From a virus, in IMG/VR virus record IMGVR_UViG_3300009436_002387, positions 1 through 39,903 of that record: DNA of 39,903 nucleotides. One strand, 5' to 3'. The first letter of the stretch is position 1; every line of letters starts with the position of its first letter. Both the position numbers and the translations under genes were made by a program. The notes beneath the pieces are model-generated. The model saw only the letters and a program-made list of their open reading frames with translations. It searched no databases and was not told the origin of the DNA. Shown here one piece after another: positions 7,535-16,583 of this stretch.

Positions 7535-8595
7535 AAAAAACAGCATTAGTATTAGGTGGTGGTGGGTTCATTGGAGGCCATTTAGCAAAACGATTAAAAG
7601 AAGATGGATTTTGGGTAAGAGTTGTAGATATTAAATCAGAACATGAGTTTTGGAAACATAAAGATATATGTGATGATTATGTATCTGGTGATTTGAGAGA
7701 CCCTCAAATAGTATCTAATGTTTTTAGATTAGAACATCATAATGATATTATTCAATCATATTCATATCACAAACAACCATTTACTGAGATAACATCATTT
7801 GATGAGGTTTATCAATTAGCAGCCGATATGGGTGGAGCGGGTTATATATTTACTGGTGAGAATGATGCTAACATAATGCACAATTCAGCATTGGTAAATC
7901 TAAATACAGTGTTGGAAGCAAGTAACACTAAAGTTGGTAGAATATTCTACTCTTCTTCAGCTTGTATGTATCCTGAGAGAAATCAATTAGATGCAGATAA
8001 CCCAAATTGTGAAGAATCTTCAGCATATCCTGCTAATCCTGATTCAGAGTATGGATGGGAAAAGTTATTTAGTGAAAGATTGTTCTTATCATTTATGAGA
8101 AACTATGGATTGGATGTAAGGGTAGCTAGATTTCATAACATATTTGGACCGATGGGAACTTGGGATGGTGGTAAAGAAAAAGCACCCGCTGCTATGTGTA
8201 GAAAAGTAGCACAATCTGATGATATGGTAGAAGTATGGGGTGATGGATTACAAACACGTTCATTTCTATATATAGATGATTGTATCGAAGCTATGTTACG
8301 ATTTATGAGGCAAGATAAATTTATTGGACCTGTAAACATTGGTTCTGAGGAAAAGGTTACTATTAATCAGTTAGCTCAGATGGCTATTGATATATCTAAA
8401 AAAGATGTTAAACTGTACAATATTGATGGTGATGATTTCATAGATGAATATGGGTTTCCATGCCCAGTTGGGGTAAGAGGTAGAAACTCTGATAACAAAC
8501 TTTATAAAGAAAAAATGGGATGGGAAGTTTCAATGCCACTAATAGATGGTATGAAGAAAACCTATGAATGGATTAACAAACAAGCAAATGGATAA
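7531..8595 (+). CDS. GDP-mannose 3,5-epimerase-like SDR enzyme
   Basis: Encodes 354 residues of the extended short-chain dehydrogenase family. It has GGGGFIGGHLAKRL for NAD binding (residues 9-22), SSSACMYPE with C145, Y174-x3-K178 (YGWEK) and RFHNIFGPMGTWDGGKEKAP. The SSAC-x-YPE cysteine, the RFHNI-x-GP-x-G stretch and the EKAPAA tail of that stretch closely follow GDP-mannose 3,5-epimerase, which makes GDP-L-galactose and GDP-L-gulose from GDP-mannose. A related 4,6-dehydratase or epimerase on another sugar is possible. Together with the dehydrogenase at 11959 it suggests that the phage makes its own activated sugars. Length is normal for the family. Confidence 0.82.
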   Translation: MKKTALVLGGGGFIGGHLAKRLKEDGFWVRVVDIKSEHEFWKHKDICDDYVSGDLRDPQIVSNVFRLEHHNDIIQSYSYHKQPFTEITSFDEVYQLAADMGGAGYIFTGENDANIMHNSALVNLNTVLEASNTKVGRIFYSSSACMYPERNQLDADNPNCEESSAYPANPDSEYGWEKLFSERLFLSFMRNYGLDVRVARFHNIFGPMGTWDGGKEKAPAAMCRKVAQSDDMVEVWGDGLQTRSFLYIDDCIEAMLRFMRQDKFIGPVNIGSEEKVTINQLAQMAIDISKKDVKLYNIDGDDFIDEYGFPCPVGVRGRNSDNKLYKEKMGWEVSMPLIDGMKKTYEWINKQANG

Positions 8596-9355
8596 GAAAA
8601 CTTTATTATTTACAACCATTGGTAAACTTAATGAGGAAACCTACAAAAACTCTGCAGATGCATTTGAATCTTGGGGTGGGTTTGATGTAGTTGTATTTGG
8701 TGAGGATTTAGAACAACACACACAAATTTGTGATAAGTATGGATTCACATTAGATACTAACTATGAACGTTCAGAATTTGGATTACCATTAGTTAGAGGG
8801 TTATTTCAATCAATTAAGCGATATAGTGGGTATGATGTATACTGTTATCTTAATTCAGATATCAAATTTCCATCATCACCTCAATACATAATTGATAAAA
8901 TAGAAGATGATAACTTTTTGTTAGTAGGGCAGCGATTAGATGTTTATTCTGATGGTAAAGAAGAGTTACATAATCCGGGTGGTATTGATTACTACTTTTA
9001 CACTCCTGATTTTTGGGATTTGAGTGATATGCCAGATTTTAGCATTGCTAGGGGTAGATTTGACCATTGGTTAATGGGTAAAGCATATACAAGTGGTAAT
9101 GGTAATGTAATCGATTTAACTAAAGAATGGATTCCAATCCACCCTGAGCCTATAAAAAGAGTTAGTGGTGACCCTGCTGTTTTATTTGGTAACGACACTA
9201 ATCCTAAAATGGGATACCAAATACTTAGAAATAATTATTGGTTTGCAAAAGCAAGATTACATGGACAAACTGATATGGCTAAGTTCTATGTTGAAGATGG
9301 TAAAGTTAAACAAAGAGATAACAAAGTAAAAAATGAATTTAATATATTGTTTTGA
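8588..9355 (+). CDS. GT-A-like glycosyltransferase (nucleotide-diphospho-sugar fold)
   Basis: Encodes 255 residues from ATG 8588, which overlaps the end of the epimerase by 8 nt; an in-frame start at 8564 would add eight residues lying inside that gene and is less likely. The order KKTLLFTTIGKLNE, FDVVVFGED, RSEFGLPLVRGLFQ, YCYLNSDIKF and FLLVGQRLDV is that of a family of GT-A-like proteins that often accompany polysaccharide genes. NSD near residue 88 is the likely DxD equivalent. Conserved W and H residues follow (DHWLMGKAY). The donor is unknown. Confidence 0.7.
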   Translation: MDKKTLLFTTIGKLNEETYKNSADAFESWGGFDVVVFGEDLEQHTQICDKYGFTLDTNYERSEFGLPLVRGLFQSIKRYSGYDVYCYLNSDIKFPSSPQYIIDKIEDDNFLLVGQRLDVYSDGKEELHNPGGIDYYFYTPDFWDLSDMPDFSIARGRFDHWLMGKAYTSGNGNVIDLTKEWIPIHPEPIKRVSGDPAVLFGNDTNPKMGYQILRNNYWFAKARLHGQTDMAKFYVEDGKVKQRDNKVKNEFNILF

Positions 9356-9641
9356 TTTAGATAATACCTTATGTAAAACAGAAGGTAATTATTATGAAAA
9401 AGCTACACCTATTCAAAGTAGAATAGATAAGGTAAATAAATTATACGATGATGGTAATACCATCATTATAGATACGGCTAGAGGCTGTGTAAGTGGTAAG
9501 AATTGGTGGTATTTTACTGTTGAGCAATTAAAGGGATGGGGAGTAAAATTCCATACCTTACGAACTGGTGTTAAGTTTGGAGCAGATATATTCGTTGATG
9601 ATAAAGGATTTAATGATATAAACTTTTTTGATGGCAAGTAG
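9333..9641 (+). CDS. HAD-superfamily phosphatase of capsule type
   Basis: Encodes 102 residues. It has the HAD motif I FDLDNTLC (nucleophile and acid D8 and D10), motif II in IIIDTARG, and motif IV in VDDKGFND. There is no cap domain, which fits the small HAD enzymes found in capsule and lipopolysaccharide clusters that remove phosphate from sugar phosphates or intermediates. It overlaps the preceding gene by 23 nt and the following one by 11 nt, so it is tightly coupled to the island. A lysine for motif III is not obvious, apart from K68 in the WGVKFHTLRTGVKFG region. Confidence 0.75.
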   Translation: MNLIYCFDLDNTLCKTEGNYYEKATPIQSRIDKVNKLYDDGNTIIIDTARGCVSGKNWWYFTVEQLKGWGVKFHTLRTGVKFGADIFVDDKGFNDINFFDGK

Positions 9642-10962
9642 TAAAAATTACATAAAGAATTCACCAACAATTATTAAGAAATTGTATTATAGTTTAGTTC
9701 CTTTTCATAAAAGATATGGTAACGAATTTAAAAAAACCTATAAGTTTATTTCAGAAACATTAGATTGGAATGCTGATAAACTAAAAGAATACCAATTATC
9801 AGAATTAAAACGTGTTGTTAACAAATGTTATCATAACGTGCCATATTACCATAAACAGATGGTAGATTATGGAATTAATCCAAATATACATACATTTAGT
9901 GATATATCCAAATTACCTATTTTAACAAAAGATATTGTAAGGAACAATTTTGAAGATTTAGTTGATAAACGATATCTAAAAGATGCGATTTTATTTAAAA
10001 CAAGTGGTTCTACTGGAAAGAAGTTTGAGTTCTTAGGTAATGATAATCTTTATAAAAGAGAAGCTGCTTTTGTATTAAGAGCATTTAATTTACATGGAGC
10101 ATCTATGTATGATGAACATACAGTTTGGGTTAGAAGATATTCACCTAAAATGGGTGAACCATTAAGTTATGTTGATTATGAGTTAAATAGAACGTATATA
10201 TCACCTTTTAACATATCAAAGGATACTATTGTTGATTATGTTAATATGATTGATAAGACTAAATCTAAAACATTGGTAACGTACCCATCGTTAGCTAATT
10301 TCATATCAATATTAATGGGTAAGGTTGGATTACGATTCAAATATGTAAAATCAATTCATTGTGCTAGTGAGATGGTTCTTTCTGAATGGAGAGATAATGT
10401 AAAAAATAATTTGGGTATAGAGATATACGCACATTATGGTATGATGGAAAAGGTATCGTTCTTTTGTAATACAAGTAATTCTGATGGTAAATACGCTGAA
10501 AGTTTAGAGTATGGATATACTGAACTTATAGATAACAAAGTAATTGGAACTGGATTTCTAAATGATGTTATGCCACTTCTAAGATACGATAGTGGTGATT
10601 TAGCTATACCATCTAAAGATACGAATATGAGCTATGGTTCTTTACCAATATCAGTAGATGATTTTATAGGCAGACAGACCGATATGATAACTTGTAATGA
10701 TGGTAGGAATTTAGCAGGTGTTAATTTTTACACAATGATGTATAAAATTGAGGGTGTTGAGATGTTCCAAATCATTCAGAAATCATTAAATGATATAGAA
10801 GTAAAATTTATACCATCAACATCTTATTCAAATACTACTAAACAAAGTATCGCAGATGGTATGTTAGATAGAGTGGGTGAGTGTAACCTAACTATAAACG
10901 CAGTAACTGAATTTGAAAGAACATCTTCTGGTAAATTTAAAACAATTATAAATGAATCGTAA
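9631..10962 (+). CDS. CapK / phenylacetate-CoA ligase-like adenylate-forming enzyme
   Basis: Encodes 443 residues from ATG 9631; a TTG two codons earlier is possible but weaker. The motif LFKTSGSTGKKFEF (residues 121-134) is the ATP-phosphate loop of adenylate-forming enzymes, EIYAHYGMMEK is the AMP-binding YGxxE region, RYDSGD is the ribose-binding motif and ERTSSGKFKTII near the end carries the A10-type lysine. This layout is that of CapK and PaaK-like proteins. It should activate a carboxylic acid as an acyl-AMP for transfer to an amine or thiol. Next to an aminotransferase and a sugar-acid-forming dehydrogenase, it could form an amide on a sugar. This enzyme type is rare on phages. Confidence 0.8.
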   Translation: MASSKNYIKNSPTIIKKLYYSLVPFHKRYGNEFKKTYKFISETLDWNADKLKEYQLSELKRVVNKCYHNVPYYHKQMVDYGINPNIHTFSDISKLPILTKDIVRNNFEDLVDKRYLKDAILFKTSGSTGKKFEFLGNDNLYKREAAFVLRAFNLHGASMYDEHTVWVRRYSPKMGEPLSYVDYELNRTYISPFNISKDTIVDYVNMIDKTKSKTLVTYPSLANFISILMGKVGLRFKYVKSIHCASEMVLSEWRDNVKNNLGIEIYAHYGMMEKVSFFCNTSNSDGKYAESLEYGYTELIDNKVIGTGFLNDVMPLLRYDSGDLAIPSKDTNMSYGSLPISVDDFIGRQTDMITCNDGRNLAGVNFYTMMYKIEGVEMFQIIQKSLNDIEVKFIPSTSYSNTTKQSIADGMLDRVGECNLTINAVTEFERTSSGKFKTIINES

Positions 10963-11962
10963 TTTAGATAAAATATCACCATACATTGTTTCCGATAGAG
11001 AATACACATCTGATATGATTTATTTAGATTGGAATGAGGGCTATGAGTTATCCGATAGTATAATTGATAATATCACAGCAGAACTTCATAACACAAAATG
11101 GAATCAATATCCTGATTTATCATCAAAAGATTTATTAGATAGATTATCAGAATACACAAATACTGATAAGGAATTTATTCAAGTATACAATGGAAGTGAT
11201 TCAGCATTAGACCACTCATTTAGAATTCTACTAAACGATGGTGATAATGTAATTATTCCAGCTCCAAATTATAGTCAAATAAACCAAACAATAACATCAT
11301 TAGGTGGTATCATAAAATATTGTGATATTGGTAGGTTAGAAGAAACTATAAAAGAAACTAAAAATTTAAAAGTTGTTTATATCTCTAATCCTAATAATCC
11401 AATTGGGTATGTTTATGATATAAAACCATTAGTAAAAAAATATCCTGAGATATTCTTTATTGTAGATGAGGCCTATTACGAATTTAGTAAACAATATTCG
11501 ATGTTTGATTCCGCTTTTAGGTATCCAAATGTTATAGTTACAAGAACATTTTCAAAAGCTTTAGGATTAGCATCAATAAGATTAGGATATCTCACTTCAA
11601 ATTCGTATATTGTAAGTAAGTTGAGTAAGATAAAGAATTTCAAAGAGGTAAATCAGATAGCTCAAATAGCCGGTAAGGCTGTTTTAGATAATATTCATTT
11701 AGTTGAAGCTAGTATAATTCTTATGAAAACTATTAAAGATGAGTTTTTAGAAAGTATAAAGGGGGTTAGGGTTTATGATAGTCATTCAAACTTTGTATTA
11801 ATTGAACACCCATTGGTTAATAAGATAATATCAGATTTAAAAGATAATAACATATTAGTAAGAGATAGAAGTGATTACATAAATAATACTATGAGAATCA
11901 CTATTGGTAATGATTCTGATATGAAAACAGTTACAAATATAATAAACAAATATAGTGTATGA
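10952..11962 (+). CDS. PLP aminotransferase, HisC-like
   Basis: Encodes 336 residues of fold-type I. Motifs: YNGSDSALDH near residue 80 (phosphate binding), YISNPNNPIGYVYD near 143, IVDEAYYEF with D172, and TRTFSKALGLASIRLGY with PLP lysine K202 and R210. The order and length match histidinol-phosphate aminotransferase-like enzymes. No other histidine gene is present, and similar enzymes in capsule clusters aminate other substrates, so histidine synthesis is unlikely. It overlaps the upstream ligase by 11 nt and the downstream dehydrogenase by 4 nt; the three are probably one functional unit. Confidence 0.82.
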   Translation: MNRNLDKISPYIVSDREYTSDMIYLDWNEGYELSDSIIDNITAELHNTKWNQYPDLSSKDLLDRLSEYTNTDKEFIQVYNGSDSALDHSFRILLNDGDNVIIPAPNYSQINQTITSLGGIIKYCDIGRLEETIKETKNLKVVYISNPNNPIGYVYDIKPLVKKYPEIFFIVDEAYYEFSKQYSMFDSAFRYPNVIVTRTFSKALGLASIRLGYLTSNSYIVSKLSKIKNFKEVNQIAQIAGKAVLDNIHLVEASIILMKTIKDEFLESIKGVRVYDSHSNFVLIEHPLVNKIISDLKDNNILVRDRSDYINNTMRITIGNDSDMKTVTNIINKYSV

Positions 11963-13230
11963 AAACAAAAATATCATTTGTAGGTTTAGGTAAATTAGGA
12001 TTACCATTAGCTACCAATTTAGCTAAAAAAAGATTCTTAGTCGAAGGTATTGATTTGAATCAGAAAACAATAAAAACTCTGCAAAAGGGAAACGCTCCTT
12101 GGGTAGAAACTGATTTACAATCAAACATTGATTTAGCAGAAGATAATATAACATATACAACAAAGTATGATAACGTTCATAAATCCGATGTATCTATAAT
12201 ATTGGTAAATACACCAACTAATAAAAAGGATGGTTCTTTTTCTAATATATATGTAGAACAATCTTTGATTTCGTTATGTAATAATTTTGTAGAGAATGGT
12301 AAAAAATCACATCACTTTATATTATCATCTACAGTGATGCCCCGTTCTATTAAAGATACATTTATTCCATTGATTGAAAGTATCACTGGGTGGACTCTGA
12401 ATAAAGAATTCGGATTCAGTTATGTTCCTGATTTTGTAGCTATTGGTAAGATTATATATGATTTTGAAAATCCTGATTTCTTATTAATTGGTTCATCTAA
12501 TTCAGATTACGCTAATGAAGCAGAACAAATATATCTAAGAACAATCACAAATATACCAAAAGTTAAAAAACTGAATCTTGCTGAAGCGGAATTATCAAAG
12601 GTGGCTCTAAACGCATATATAACCACTAAAATATCATTCGCTAATTATTTGGGTATGTTAGCTGAAAAAGTAGATTCTACTATCAATGTAGATAATATAA
12701 CAAACACTATTGGATTGGATGCGAGAATTGGTACTAAGTATTTTAAAGCAGGTGGACCTTATGGTGGAACTTGTTTTCCAAGAGATACTTGGGCATTTGA
12801 AAAGATTTCTGAAAAGGTTGGATTATCATCAGCTCATATGTTAGCTAATGAAAAAATTAATGATGATATTGTAACTGAACTTTATAAAGATGTTATTGAA
12901 TCATCTCCATCAACTATTGGTTTTATCGGATTAGGATTCAAACCAGGAACATCTGTAGTTACGGAAAGTATGGCTGTAAAGTTGATGAAACGATTAAAAA
13001 ATTATTCTGCTAAAATCTTCGTTCACGATAAGTTAGATGAAACTTATACTAATTTTTACAAAGAAATTAGTGATGAAAAAAAAGATATATCTGAATGTTC
13101 TTCTGTTGATGAATTAATACCTAAATCAGAAGTAGTTGTTTATTGTAATGATGATTCATACGAAAAAATAACCACAATAATATCAGATATAGATACAATT
13201 AAAATAATAGACCCATGGAGAACGATTTAA
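11959..13230 (+). CDS. Nucleotide-sugar dehydrogenase (UDP-glucose/GDP-mannose dehydrogenase family)
   Basis: Encodes 423 residues. It has VGLGKLGLPLATNLAK for NAD binding (residues 8-23), the segment ELSKVALNAYITTKISFAN (residues 211-229) with conserved K214 and N218, and GGPYGGTCFPRDT with catalytic C272. The C-terminal domain includes IGFIGLGFKPGTS. Enzymes of this family oxidise a UDP- or GDP-sugar at C6 twice to give the uronic acid. The RDT after CFP, where PKD is common, is within the known range. The product, a sugar acid, would be a natural partner for the CapK-like enzyme. It overlaps the next gene by 16 nt. Confidence 0.86.
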   Translation: MKTKISFVGLGKLGLPLATNLAKKRFLVEGIDLNQKTIKTLQKGNAPWVETDLQSNIDLAEDNITYTTKYDNVHKSDVSIILVNTPTNKKDGSFSNIYVEQSLISLCNNFVENGKKSHHFILSSTVMPRSIKDTFIPLIESITGWTLNKEFGFSYVPDFVAIGKIIYDFENPDFLLIGSSNSDYANEAEQIYLRTITNIPKVKKLNLAEAELSKVALNAYITTKISFANYLGMLAEKVDSTINVDNITNTIGLDARIGTKYFKAGGPYGGTCFPRDTWAFEKISEKVGLSSAHMLANEKINDDIVTELYKDVIESSPSTIGFIGLGFKPGTSVVTESMAVKLMKRLKNYSAKIFVHDKLDETYTNFYKEISDEKKDISECSSVDELIPKSEVVVYCNDDSYEKITTIISDIDTIKIIDPWRTI

Positions 13231-14285
13231 AAGTATTATTTCTTAAACAGGCACATGATAATTTAGGACCTAAAAATTCTTATGGTTATGATGAAGATAT
13301 TAGTGCGTTAGAATTATTAAATCATTTTAATGGTAAGACAAGTTTATTCGAAAGCTTGTTATATTATAAATGTGATTTTGTAATCATACCAACTAAAGTA
13401 GTATCACCTTGGTTACACACATTATTACAACTTCCTAATTATCAAAAACATTTAGAAGAAAATACCACATCTGTTATAGAACCAACACATATTAATTTTG
13501 ATAATTATGATGTAGTTATAACACACGACCCCATATTACACCCATACATCAATGATTTAAAAGATAAGTATAAGAATACAGTTTTCAGTTACATATCCGT
13601 TGAACATTCAAGTTGGCAAGTTCACCAATATGGGTTTGAATATGATTTATGGTTAGACCATACATTGAATTCGGTATGGAATATTAGTAGATTACCACAA
13701 GCTATAAATTATGTTTTTCCAAGAGTTCCTGATATGGTACAATCTATGTTTGAGGGTGAGAGGGAATCTATATTTATTGATTATAGAAGTTATGGTTATT
13801 TTATATCAAATGGTAATAATAATGTAGCAATAACTCCAAATCAGATAGATGAGTTTAATAAAAATTTAAAATTTGATAATATAGAAATACCAATAGAACT
13901 TATAAGTGAAACCTCATTAAAACCATATATGTTTGTAACGGATGCAAATGATTCGATTGAATTCTATAAAAAAATGAATAGAGCTAAATATTTTGTAACA
14001 ATAGCTAACAGAGTAGGTCAATCTGCATTTGATGCATCTTCGATGGGGTGTTTGGTAATAGGTAATTCAAAATCTAAGATTCATAATCTTATATGCCATC
14101 CTGATTGTTTGATGAATGATGAGTTTACATATAATGATGTTTTAAAATTAATTGAAAAAATAGAATTAGATTCTGATTATTATGATATGTTATTATTAAA
14201 TCAAAATAAAAATTTACAAAAATATGGTGTAGATTATGATATGGATATTTTTAGAAAATCAGTTAAATTAAAAAGAAGTAAATAA
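13215..14285 (+). CDS. Probable glycosyltransferase (GT-B-like), divergent
   Basis: Encodes 356 residues. N-terminal strands (LKVLFLKQAHDNLG, YDVVITHDPIL) and a C-terminal block VGQSAFDASSMGCLVIGN, followed by a region on LMNDEFTYNDVLKLIEKI, resemble GT-B transferases, where a small-residue-rich helix after the donor strand and an E/D pocket bind the nucleotide. The usual E-x7-E is replaced by QSAFDASSMG, so donor binding may differ. This gene is especially AT-rich. It overlaps the dehydrogenase by 16 nt. Family assignment is tentative; a glycan modifying enzyme of another kind is possible. Confidence 0.5.
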   Translation: MENDLKVLFLKQAHDNLGPKNSYGYDEDISALELLNHFNGKTSLFESLLYYKCDFVIIPTKVVSPWLHTLLQLPNYQKHLEENTTSVIEPTHINFDNYDVVITHDPILHPYINDLKDKYKNTVFSYISVEHSSWQVHQYGFEYDLWLDHTLNSVWNISRLPQAINYVFPRVPDMVQSMFEGERESIFIDYRSYGYFISNGNNNVAITPNQIDEFNKNLKFDNIEIPIELISETSLKPYMFVTDANDSIEFYKKMNRAKYFVTIANRVGQSAFDASSMGCLVIGNSKSKIHNLICHPDCLMNDEFTYNDVLKLIEKIELDSDYYDMLLLNQNKNLQKYGVDYDMDIFRKSVKLKRSK

Positions 14286-14288
14286 AAT

Positions 14289-16319
14289 ATGAATACAAAC
14301 AACACATATACTACAGAGACTTTTGATTTTGGCGATTATAAATTTAAGTATGCCCATTGGGGACATCGATTTGTTGGTAAAGCAAAATTTACTTTAGATG
14401 ATATTTTGACTCAAACCACATATCTAAAAGAAGGTGATATTGTAATTGATATAGGGGGGTTTTCAGGAGATACTCCTGTACTTTATGCTAATGCCGTTGG
14501 TAGTACTGGTAAGGTTATTGCATTTGAACCAAACCCACATTCATATAGTGTACTAAATGTAAACGCAGAACTAAACTCACATTTAAACATACATCCTGTA
14601 AATAAAGCAATAACTGAAACAGAAGGAAACTACACATTTCATTATTCAGATGATGAATACTGTAATGGTGGATTTGCAACTGAGATTGATTTCGGAATCG
14701 GTGCTACGGGACACACCATACCATTAGATGTATCTGGTGTTAATTTAACCGAATGGATTGATACAAATTTAACTAAAGATGAAATAAATCGCATATCTTT
14801 CATAAAAATAGATACTGAGGGGTATGATTATAAAATATTACGTTCAAATAAAGAATTATTTAAAAGAATTAGACCAATACTTGAAGTTGAACTATACCCA
14901 GAATTAACTATTAAAGAAGTTAAAGAACTATATTTAATATTAACTGAAATTGGATATGATGTATTCAAACAAAACAATCGTAGAGATTGTTCATTAGAAT
15001 CAATAACACATAGTTTATCCGAATCCCAGTTTATTTATTTATTTAATAATATAAAAAGTGGAGAAGATATCGTAGCATATCCTTCAGAATTAATACCTAA
15101 AAATAAAAAAATGATTACAAAAAAAGATATAAGTTTCATTCAGCCGAGTAGAAACAATTTAAAATACCTAAAATGGTCTTACGATTCAATCAGAAAGAAT
15201 GGTGGACCCGAACCAACTATATGTGTTGCTGATGATTTCAGTAACGATGGAACTTGGGAGTGGTGTGAAGATATGATGGAGAAAGACCCAAACTTCAAAG
15301 CAATTAGAAACGAAGGACCTAAGAGATTAGGACATACGATTCTATATGATGAGTTGGTAGAGATAGCAGATACTCCGATTGTAGGGATATATCATGCTGA
15401 TATGTATTTGATGCCAGGTGCATTAGATTTCGTAGTAAAACATATTAAACCTCTAAGTGTTGTATCGTTGACTAGAATTGAACCACCATTACATCCTGAT
15501 GGTCCTGAGAAAATATTGATGGATTTTGGAATCGAACCTGAAGAGTTCAAAGAAGAAGAATTATTAGATTGGTTCAAAGATGTACAGATGAATCAAGCAA
15601 CAAAACAAACTGAAGGGATATTTGCTCCGTGGTTTATATTCAAAGAAGATTTTACATCAATCAATGGACATGACCCACTATTCGCACCACAATCAAAAGA
15701 AGATACTGATATCTTTAATCGATTCCATTTGAATGGGTATAAGTTTATTCAGACTTGGGGTGGTTGTGTATATCATATGACCTGTAGAGGTAGTAGATTT
15801 GCAGATGGAGCACAAAGAAATCCAAATGGTGAAGTGTTTATGAAAAATAGAGAAACTGATGAGTGGTTAACTCAGAATCAACGTTCAACTCGTAACTTTC
15901 TTAGGAAGTGGGGGCATATGTGTAAGCATGATTCATTGATGAAACCAATCGTACCACCAAAGTACAACATTCAGTTTATAATAGAGAATGGGAATCCTCA
16001 ACTATTAGAACTATTAGAACCTTGGTGTGATAATATTAATATATCAATTCCACAAACTGATATTGATTCATATATAGCAAAAGAACAACCTGATACTAAG
16101 ATAGATTTGAAGGAAAGAATCAACCAAAATGTATCAAATGATATACAAATTGTATTCGATGGAACTAAATTTTCACAAGATTCTTTTAACATAATTCAAC
16201 AGATGTCTGCCATACTTGAGTCTAATGAAATTGAGAGAGGTGAGTTCGAATTGGATATATTCAGAATAAAGGTGAATAGTACAAAAACATATACTCATCA
16301 ATTAATTTATAGAAAATAG
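14289..16319 (+). CDS. FkbM methyltransferase fused to a GT2 glycosyltransferase
   Basis: Encodes 676 residues. Residues 1-250 are an FkbM-type SAM methyltransferase: VIDIGGFSGDTPVLYA (SAM loop near 54), VIAFEPNPHSY, and ISFIKIDTEGYDYKIL. From about residue 275 a GT-A/GT2 domain follows: DISFIQPSRNNLKYLKWS, TICVADDFSNDGTWEW, and IVGIYHADMYLMPGALDF with HAD as DxD equivalent, then DPLFAPQSKEDTDIFNR. About 130 further residues are of unknown fold. One chain could add a sugar and O-methylate it, a way to cap a glycan. It is the last gene of the island, with a 3-nt gap upstream. Both halves look intact and the join is in frame. Confidence 0.82.
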   Translation: MNTNNTYTTETFDFGDYKFKYAHWGHRFVGKAKFTLDDILTQTTYLKEGDIVIDIGGFSGDTPVLYANAVGSTGKVIAFEPNPHSYSVLNVNAELNSHLNIHPVNKAITETEGNYTFHYSDDEYCNGGFATEIDFGIGATGHTIPLDVSGVNLTEWIDTNLTKDEINRISFIKIDTEGYDYKILRSNKELFKRIRPILEVELYPELTIKEVKELYLILTEIGYDVFKQNNRRDCSLESITHSLSESQFIYLFNNIKSGEDIVAYPSELIPKNKKMITKKDISFIQPSRNNLKYLKWSYDSIRKNGGPEPTICVADDFSNDGTWEWCEDMMEKDPNFKAIRNEGPKRLGHTILYDELVEIADTPIVGIYHADMYLMPGALDFVVKHIKPLSVVSLTRIEPPLHPDGPEKILMDFGIEPEEFKEEELLDWFKDVQMNQATKQTEGIFAPWFIFKEDFTSINGHDPLFAPQSKEDTDIFNRFHLNGYKFIQTWGGCVYHMTCRGSRFADGAQRNPNGEVFMKNRETDEWLTQNQRSTRNFLRKWGHMCKHDSLMKPIVPPKYNIQFIIENGNPQLLELLEPWCDNINISIPQTDIDSYIAKEQPDTKIDLKERINQNVSNDIQIVFDGTKFSQDSFNIIQQMSAILESNEIERGEFELDIFRIKVNSTKTYTHQLIYRK

Positions 16320-16335
16320 TATAGTTATATTCACT

Positions 16336-16575
16336 ATGATGTATTATATATTACTTCCCGATGACACCGAAGAGGGTGTACAATATTCAACTAATGTGTT
16401 GGGTGAATCATCTTTCAAAAACTTTTGGGCTGAGCAAGGGTTTGAAATTTTAGAAAGATTGGTAAACAAATATCCTGATACTTTAAACGAAGTAAAAATC
16501 AAAGATGAAAAATCAAAAGAATACACAGTAGAAGAATTTCTAAAAAACATCTCAAAGTTAAATTTAATTAAGTAA
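16336..16575 (+). CDS. Small conserved phage protein, function unknown
   Basis: Encodes 79 residues, with tandem ATG codons at 16336 and 16339 as possible starts. The sequence (YYILLPDDTEEGVQYSTNVLGE, then FWAEQGFEILERLVNKYPDTL) suggests a beta strand followed by helices and looks like a small phage protein that recurs in marine T4-like genomes. No motif gives a function. An AT-rich inverted repeat (ATAGT, 7 nt, ACTAT) lies just before the start. Confidence 0.65.
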   Translation: MMYYILLPDDTEEGVQYSTNVLGESSFKNFWAEQGFEILERLVNKYPDTLNEVKIKDEKSKEYTVEEFLKNISKLNLIK

Positions 16576-16583
16576 GGCCTAAA

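Noticed and set aside
10952-11962. Histidine biosynthesis role for the HisC-like aminotransferase
   Set aside because: No other histidine gene is present, and the gene is embedded in a sugar-enzyme operon. A role in glycan precursor synthesis fits better.
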